Source: Allokutzneria sp. A3M-2-11 16 (GTDB lineage Bacteria; Actinomycetota; Actinomycetes; Mycobacteriales; Pseudonocardiaceae). From it: DNA of 64,000 bases. Below, in pieces: positions 59,374 to 64,000 of the stretch. The notes below the pieces were generated by a model. It saw only the letters and a list, made by a program, of their open reading frames with translations. It was not told the origin of the DNA and did not search any database. The stretch is taken from positions 238,983-302,982 of the forward strand of contig NZ_JANAVO010000005.1 in NCBI RefSeq assembly GCF_024213555.1, written 5' to 3'. A program made the translations under genes and the position numbers. Positions within the stretch are counted from its first letter, which is position 1. The number at the start of each line of letters is the position of its first letter.

Positions 59374-60408
59374 ATGGAAGCGCTCTGGGTGACCGGGACA
59401 CCGGGAACGGGGAAATCCACCGCGGGCTGGGGTCTGTTCACGCGCATCGCCGAACAGGGCGGCAGCGTCGCCCACGTCGATGTGGATCAGCTCGGCCTGA
59501 TCGGCCCGCCCCCAGGCGGTGGCGACGCGAGCCATGCGATCAAGGAAGGGAACGCGCGGCGCCTGCTCGACCTGATGCGCCGCCGGGGCGTGCGGCAGGT
59601 GATCATCTCCGGGATCGTCGATCCCGACAGGCCCCCGGGCTGGCCGGACCTGACGCTCGTGTGCCTGCGGTGCGACCGCGAGGAGCTGCGCCGCCGGTAC
59701 CTCGGTCGCGGCTCCTCCGCCGACACGCTGGACGCCCTCTTCGAGGTGGCCGACGAGTTCGACCGCTTCGACACGGCCATGGACACGACAGGCCAGCAAC
59801 CCGAAGACACGGTCACCGCGTTGCTGCGGCATTGCGTCGTGAGCCCGGGCGAGATCCAGCCGCTGAGCGCGCCCGCCCCGCCGCCCGCGCGCGTGATCGT
59901 CGTGAGTGGAGCCACCGCAGTCGGCAAGTCGACCGCCGCGTGGGGCGCGCTGCAAACCCATTGGCAGAAAGGCATTCCCACCGCCTACGTCGACATGGCG
60001 CAGCTCGGTTTCGTCCGTCCGGGTCCCGATCCCGTGCTGTCGGCCGCGTGCCTTTCGGCTCTGTGGCAGGGCTACCGCGACGCCGGAGCCGAGGTGCTGA
60101 TCATCGTGACCCGCGACGCGCTACCCCAGGACCTGTTCGCGGAGGACTCCGTGACCAGGGTCCTGCTCGACGCCGACGCTCCGACGTTGGCCGAGCGCGT
60201 GCGGCGACGCGCTGCCGGTGAGTCCGCGCTCCTCGCGGGCGACGAGCTCCGCGGCGCGCCATCGGCCGTTCAGCTCCAGGTGATCGCGCGCGCGGTCGCC
60301 GAGGCCGAGCGGCTGCGGCGCACCGACCAGATCGTGCTCGACACGACGGGGCAGGACCCCGACGAGACCGCGGCCGCGTTGCTCGGGTTGACCTTGCCCT
60401 TGGGGTAA
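59374..60408 (+). CDS. Tandem P-loop NTPase (two kinase-like domains)
   Basis: 344 residues from ATG 59374 (GTG 59368 possible). Two similar halves: ALWVTGTPGTGKSTAGWGLF (Walker A GTPGTGKST) with AHVDVDQLGLIGPPPGG, and VIVVSGATAVGKSTAAWGAL (GATAVGKST) with AYVDMAQLGFVRPGPDP. Both halves end in a DTTGQQPEDTVTALL / DTTGQDPDETAAALLG motif. This is an internal duplication of a small adenylate-kinase-like or AAA_33 fold. No substrate motif is recognised. The MFS gene follows in the same direction, 18 bases after its stop. Confidence 0.85.
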   Translation: MEALWVTGTPGTGKSTAGWGLFTRIAEQGGSVAHVDVDQLGLIGPPPGGGDASHAIKEGNARRLLDLMRRRGVRQVIISGIVDPDRPPGWPDLTLVCLRCDREELRRRYLGRGSSADTLDALFEVADEFDRFDTAMDTTGQQPEDTVTALLRHCVVSPGEIQPLSAPAPPPARVIVVSGATAVGKSTAAWGALQTHWQKGIPTAYVDMAQLGFVRPGPDPVLSAACLSALWQGYRDAGAEVLIIVTRDALPQDLFAEDSVTRVLLDADAPTLAERVRRRAAGESALLAGDELRGAPSAVQLQVIARAVAEAERLRRTDQIVLDTTGQDPDETAAALLGLTLPLG

Positions 60409-60426
60409 GGCTGTGTGCTCCGTGGC

Positions 60427-61641
60427 ATGACGCGTTCTCGACTGGTCCTGCCCACGTATGTGGCGGCTGAGGGCTTGTCCCTGTTCGGGAACTCGGCGAT
60501 CAACGTGGTCCTGCCGTGGCTCGTGCTCGCGCGCACCGGGGACGCTTCCGCGGCCGCGATCGTCGCCGCCTGTGCGGGCGTGGTGCAGATCGGCGCGACC
60601 TTCGCGATCGGCAGGCTCATCGACCGGTTCGGCGCGCGCCGCCTGGCCGTCCTCGCCGATGTGGGCTCCGCGGCGTCGGTCACGGCGCTGGCCTTGGTCG
60701 GCTTGGCCGGTGGGCTGTCCCTGCCGGTCATGATCGCGCTCGCCGCGGCCGGGGCGTTGTTCGACATCCCGGGGATGACCGCGCGGCAGACCTTGATGCC
60801 CCGCGTCGCGGAGCGGTCCGGGGTCGCGTTGGACACGGTCGCCTCGTTGCGCCAAGGCGTGTTCGGGCTTTCGCTGCTCGCCGGTCCGGCACTGGCCGGG
60901 GTGTTGCTCGGCGTGTTCGATCCGGAGCGCGTGTTGTGGCTGACCGCCGCCTGTTCGGCGCTCGCGGCACTGGTGACGCTCGGCATCCGGGTGCCGCCGG
61001 TGACCGATGGGGGTGAAGCGGAGCCCGGCGTTCGCGGCGGTTGGCGCGCGCTCCGGCAGACACCCGTCCTGGTGAAGCTTTTCACCGTCGCCACGGTGTC
61101 GGCGGGCATGTCCGCGCCGCTGCTCCAGGTCCTCCTGCCCGCTCACTTCACCGCGCTGAACCGCCCGGACCTGCTCGGTTTCACCATGTCGGCGCTCGCG
61201 GTCGGCGTTATCGCGGGTTCCGTCGTGTACGCGGTGCTGGCGAAGGTGTCGCGGCGCCTGGCGTGGACGATCGCGGTCGTCGCCACCACGGCGGGACTCG
61301 TGCTGATCGCTACGCTGGACGGGTTCTGGGTCGTCGGGCTCGGCGCGGTGGTGGTCGGAGTGTCCAGTGGAATCGTCAGCCCCGTCTTCAGCGTCGTCGT
61401 GGCCGAACGCGTCCCCGCCGCTCAGCTCGGCAGCGCCATGGGACTGATGAACGCCGCCTCCCTCGTGTCCGGCCCGCTCGGGCTCGGCGTCGCGAGTGTG
61501 GTGGTGGCGAACGGAAATCTGTCGGTCCTGGCGTGGGGCGTCGTGGCCGTCTGGGGCGCGGTCGGGCTCCTCTGCGCGACGGGGCCCGCCTTGCGCGACC
61601 TCGAAGCACCGCGGGAGGTGTCGGCCCGTGCTCACGATTAG
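60427..61641 (+). CDS. MFS transporter
   Basis: 404 residues with 12 helices. YVAAEGLSLFGNSAINVVLP, FAIGRLIDRFGARRLAVLAD (loop 2-3 motif G-x-x-x-D-R-x-G-x-R-R), and ALFDIPGMTARQTLMPRVAE with the conserved D-x-P-x-x. VVVGVSSGIVSPVFSVVVAE is in the second half. This is the subgroup resembling macrolide- or drug-efflux MFS (MefA-like). The MerR gene overlaps its end by 14 bases, suggesting drug- or stress-linked regulation. Confidence 0.9.
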   Translation: MTRSRLVLPTYVAAEGLSLFGNSAINVVLPWLVLARTGDASAAAIVAACAGVVQIGATFAIGRLIDRFGARRLAVLADVGSAASVTALALVGLAGGLSLPVMIALAAAGALFDIPGMTARQTLMPRVAERSGVALDTVASLRQGVFGLSLLAGPALAGVLLGVFDPERVLWLTAACSALAALVTLGIRVPPVTDGGEAEPGVRGGWRALRQTPVLVKLFTVATVSAGMSAPLLQVLLPAHFTALNRPDLLGFTMSALAVGVIAGSVVYAVLAKVSRRLAWTIAVVATTAGLVLIATLDGFWVVGLGAVVVGVSSGIVSPVFSVVVAERVPAAQLGSAMGLMNAASLVSGPLGLGVASVVVANGNLSVLAWGVVAVWGAVGLLCATGPALRDLEAPREVSARAHD

Positions 61642-62353
61642 CCAGCTCGCCGCGCACGTCGGCTGCACGATCAAGGCCGTCCGCGTCTACCACCAGCGCG
61701 GTCTCCTCCCCGAACCCGAGCGCGACGCCTCCGGCTACCGGCGATACGACGCCCAGGCCGTGATCGACCTCGCCCGCATCGTCACGCTCGCCAAGTCCGG
61801 GGTGCCGCTCGCCCGCATCCCCGACGTCCTGCACGCGCGGCCCGGCGAGATCGAGCGCATCGACAGCGAGCTGCGCGACCGCATCCGCGAGCTCCAGGAC
61901 CGCCGCAAGCAGCTGCGCCAGCTCGACCAGCCGGACCGGCTCTGCCTGCCGCCCGAGGCCGTGGAGCACATGGAGCGCTTCCGCGCGCTCGGCCTCTCCG
62001 ATCGGCACGAGCGCGCGGTCCGCGACGGCTGGATCCTCATCTGCGCGCTCGCCCCCGACTTCGCCCGCGCCTACCTCCCCGTGCGCACCGCGCTGCTGGA
62101 GGACGAGGAGTACGTCGCGGTCATGCGCTCATACGACGAGGCGATCGACTGGGCGCCCGACGATCCCAGGCTGGACGCGATCGCGGACGCGGCGGTCCGG
62201 CTGGCCCGGCGCATGACCCTGCCGTCCGACCTTCCGATCTGGACCGAGGTCCCCCGCGAGGCCGTCGAGGTGGTCGTCGGCCACCACGGCATCGACAGCC
62301 CCGCGTGGCGACGGCTCGACCAGGTCGTCGAGGAACGGCTCACCCGCGCCTAG
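61628..62353 (+). CDS. MerR-family transcriptional regulator
   Basis: 241 residues from GTG 61628, overlapping the MFS gene. MerR HTH about 3-70: TISQLAAHVGCTIKAVRVYH, QRGLLPEPERDASGYRRYDA, QAVIDLARIVTLAKSGVPLA, with the usual Tyr-Arg-Arg-Tyr pair. The long helical coil (residues 75-110) is followed by a C-terminal ligand domain with no Cys cluster, so it is not a metal sensor. It probably regulates the preceding MFS transporter in response to a small molecule. Confidence 0.92.
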   Translation: MLTISQLAAHVGCTIKAVRVYHQRGLLPEPERDASGYRRYDAQAVIDLARIVTLAKSGVPLARIPDVLHARPGEIERIDSELRDRIRELQDRRKQLRQLDQPDRLCLPPEAVEHMERFRALGLSDRHERAVRDGWILICALAPDFARAYLPVRTALLEDEEYVAVMRSYDEAIDWAPDDPRLDAIADAAVRLARRMTLPSDLPIWTEVPREAVEVVVGHHGIDSPAWRRLDQVVEERLTRA

Positions 62354-63100
62354 CAGCGGGTGTTCTCCGGTGGCAGCTCCAGCGTGGTGATGTAGCGGCT
62401 GCCGGGCACCTGGGCCACCACGCGCGCGGTGGAGCCGTGGTCCAGCCAGGTGCCCGCGCCCACCGGTGTTCGGGGCGATCCGGCGCGCCCGCTCAACCCC
62501 GCTGGACAGGTGCCCGTGATCGGCGGGCCGGGAAAGTCCAGGCAGCCCTTCACCTGATCACCCATGACACCCGGGTAGGGCTCCAGACCGGGCGTGGCGA
62601 AGCCGGACGCGTCGCCCCGTTCGGCGGCCGTGATCGCGGCCGCGAGCGTCGCCCAGTGGGCCGGGCCTTTCCCCGCCCGCACGGAACCGAGGCGCTGCAA
62701 CTGCATCCCGTCGTACCGGGCCGTGCCCGCGGGGATCGGCTCGCGCTCGGCTTTGGCCAGCAGAGCCCGCCAGCGCTGTTCCATTCCTGGTTCGGCCTGG
62801 TCGAAAAAGCGCTGCATCAACCGTTCGCCGTCGCGGGCGAAGGCGTCGACCTCCCGCTCCCAGTCGCAGTTCAGCACCGGCGAGCTCAGCCCGGGGTAGC
62901 CACGCGGGTCCCCCTTTCTTGGCCCCGGTTGCGGGAAGACGCGCGATCTTCAGGGTGATCGTGTGCTTTCCCCGCTCCGCCAACGGGACCGGCAGGTCCG
63001 CGCACTGCATGACCGCAGGATCGCTGTCAAGGCAGGATTTCCAATTCGGTGGGTGGCTGGGCGGGTGGTGCGATCAACAGCAGCGCCAGAAGCAGCTTTC
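62350..63100 (-). pseudogene. Decayed TAP-like secreted hydrolase (S33 peptidase family)
   Basis: Three frames hold the pieces. About 63060-63098 gives a leader-like LLLALLLIAPPAQPP; then NWKSCLDSDPAVMQCADLPV and PLAERGKHTITLKIARLPAT, the conserved N-terminal motif (C-x-x-L-x-V-P-L..TI-L-x-x-x-R) of TAP-type hydrolases. A jump leads to DPRGYPGLSSPVLNCDW and EREVDAFARDGERLMQRFFD, then to the late domain ending ELPPENTRC. The catalytic GGPGGSG and GxSYG segments are missing, and at least two frameshifts occur. The 175-codon open frame at 62350-62877 may still be translated but lacks the active site. Confidence 0.68.
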
Positions 63101-63202
63101 ACCTACGGCCACCCTAGCCATCCGAAGAACATTCTGCCGCTGTGATTCGGCGCCCTCGACGAGCAATAACTCCTAGCTGAGCAGCGCACCATTCCGTTGG
63201 TC

Positions 63203-64000
63203 TTAGAAGGGGGCGGGTTCGGCGATCGGTTCCGCTTCTGTCTCCGAGGTCTTGCCGTTGGGTGTGGTCCACACGTGCCGCCCGTCCGGCAGGTTCTCGC
63301 AGCTCCAGTTGGATTCGTGCTTCATCCGGTGGTGCCGCCTGCACTTCGGCCGCAAGTTATCGATCGTGGTGTTGGTGCCGTCGAAGGGGCAGCAGTGATC
63401 CAGATCGCAGCGGTGTGCGGGCCTGTTGCAGCCGATCGCGGTGCAGGTCGGGTAGCGGGCGTGGATCAACTCCCGCTGCTTCGCCGACGGCCGGTAGGTG
63501 GTCACGTCTTCGGCGATCCCGGTGACCGGGTCGGTCAGGATGCGCTTCCAGATCCCGTTCGCCGCCACGTCCCGGGCGATCTTCGCGGGCAACGGTCCGT
63601 AGCCGTGCAGGATGGCGGGCTCGTTGTCGAGGCCGAGGAAGGAACCCATGGGCATGGTGAGGTAGACGGTGACCTGGCCTTGGGGTGCACCGGTTTCCTT
63701 GCCCATCAACACATCCATGGTGACATCGGCACGCTTCTGATCCAAGGTGCGGTGATCCTTGGGCAGGGCTCTAGCGATGCGGTCGATGCGGTCATAGATC
63801 AGGGATGCCTGCAGGGCGGGGAAGAACATGCGGAGCAGGCACATGCCGTCGTCTTGGGGGATCTTCTCCACCAACCTGGCCTTGCGCTTCTCTTTGTGCC
63901 GTCGTTCGGCGGCTTTCGGGTCCAGCTTGTCGATGAACCGCACCGCATGCTTGCGAGTCGCGGTGTAGTTGTGCGTTTCGGCGAAGGCGAGGAAGTCCTG
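63203..64000 (-). CDS. DUF222/HNH endonuclease (13E12 family), C-terminal part
   Basis: The gene runs in from the right edge; 265 codons of the C-terminal part are visible. DUF222 end: QDFLAFAETHNYTATRKHAV, RFIDKLDPKAAERRHKEKRK. The HNH motif is YPTCTAIGCNRPAHRCDLDH (Cys, His, metal ligands), CCPFDGTNTTIDNLRPKCRR and HHRMKHESNWSCE. It is the same family as the broken gene at 19276 but only distantly similar in sequence. It has no frameshift in the visible part. Confidence 0.9.
   Translation of the reverse strand, partial: QDFLAFAETHNYTATRKHAVRFIDKLDPKAAERRHKEKRKARLVEKIPQDDGMCLLRMFFPALQASLIYDRIDRIARALPKDHRTLDQKRADVTMDVLMGKETGAPQGQVTVYLTMPMGSFLGLDNEPAILHGYGPLPAKIARDVAANGIWKRILTDPVTGIAEDVTTYRPSAKQRELIHARYPTCTAIGCNRPAHRCDLDHCCPFDGTNTTIDNLRPKCRRHHRMKHESNWSCENLPDGRHVWTTPNGKTSETEAEPIAEPAPF

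Overview
The window is very GC-rich DNA from a filamentous actinomycete. I infer Pseudonocardiales from three traits: several AfsR/SARP-type STAND regulators, an MmyB-regulator/SDR pair, and 13E12-type DUF222-HNH genes. Genes are densely packed, often with 4-base ATGA or GTGA overlaps. Many starts are GTG, and several promoters look leaderless (TANNNT, 6-8 nt, start codon). I saw no tRNA, rRNA, CRISPR array, phage module, PKS or NRPS.

Layout. 1-7.4 kb holds housekeeping genes: a VOC protein, an amino-acid permease with a lipoprotein, a CGNR regulator, an acetyltransferase, metE under a cobalamin riboswitch, and a 3-hydroxyisobutyryl-CoA hydrolase. 7.7-12.5 kb has an acetyltransferase, a universal stress protein, secreted proteins and a pair of related membrane proteins, interleaved with the first copies of an unusual hairpin repeat. 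12.5-26.7 kb has RNase H, two AfsR/SARP-like STAND regulators each divergent from a secreted-protein gene, one intact and one broken siderophore permease gene, a frameshifted HNH gene and a sirtuin. 26.7-34 kb has an SDR beside an aminotransferase remnant, an ankyrin protein, a DUF2339 membrane protein, an XRE/DUF2975 pair, a flavin-dependent oxidoreductase and a Ser/Thr kinase. 34-48 kb has a third STAND regulator divergent from a secreted esterase, a TetR gene with a perfect operator, a GT87 mannosyltransferase, a SigE-type sigma factor with its partner, a secreted protease, a beta-lactamase-fold hydrolase and more alpha/beta hydrolases. 48-56 kb is a coherent sugar operon: ROK regulator, then divergently oxidoreductase, binding protein, two permeases, PhoD phosphatase and a lyase-like protein. 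56-64 kb has a 40-codon peptide gene, the MmyB/SDR pair, a glycosyltransferase, a tandem P-loop protein, an MFS/MerR pair, a decayed protease and a second HNH gene cut by the window end.

Two themes stand out. First, a dispersed unit occurs four times, always on the + strand: a promoter-like TAAACT/TATGCT box, about 56 nt, then a hairpin of exactly 63 nt. In three copies the segment before the hairpin starts with ATG at the predicted +1 and reads as a 15-codon peptide ending in TAG. A related perfect palindrome lies beside copy 2. Second, gene decay is common: I find six broken or remnant genes. The sugar operon, the three STAND/secreted pairs and the hairpin family are the most promising targets for follow-up.
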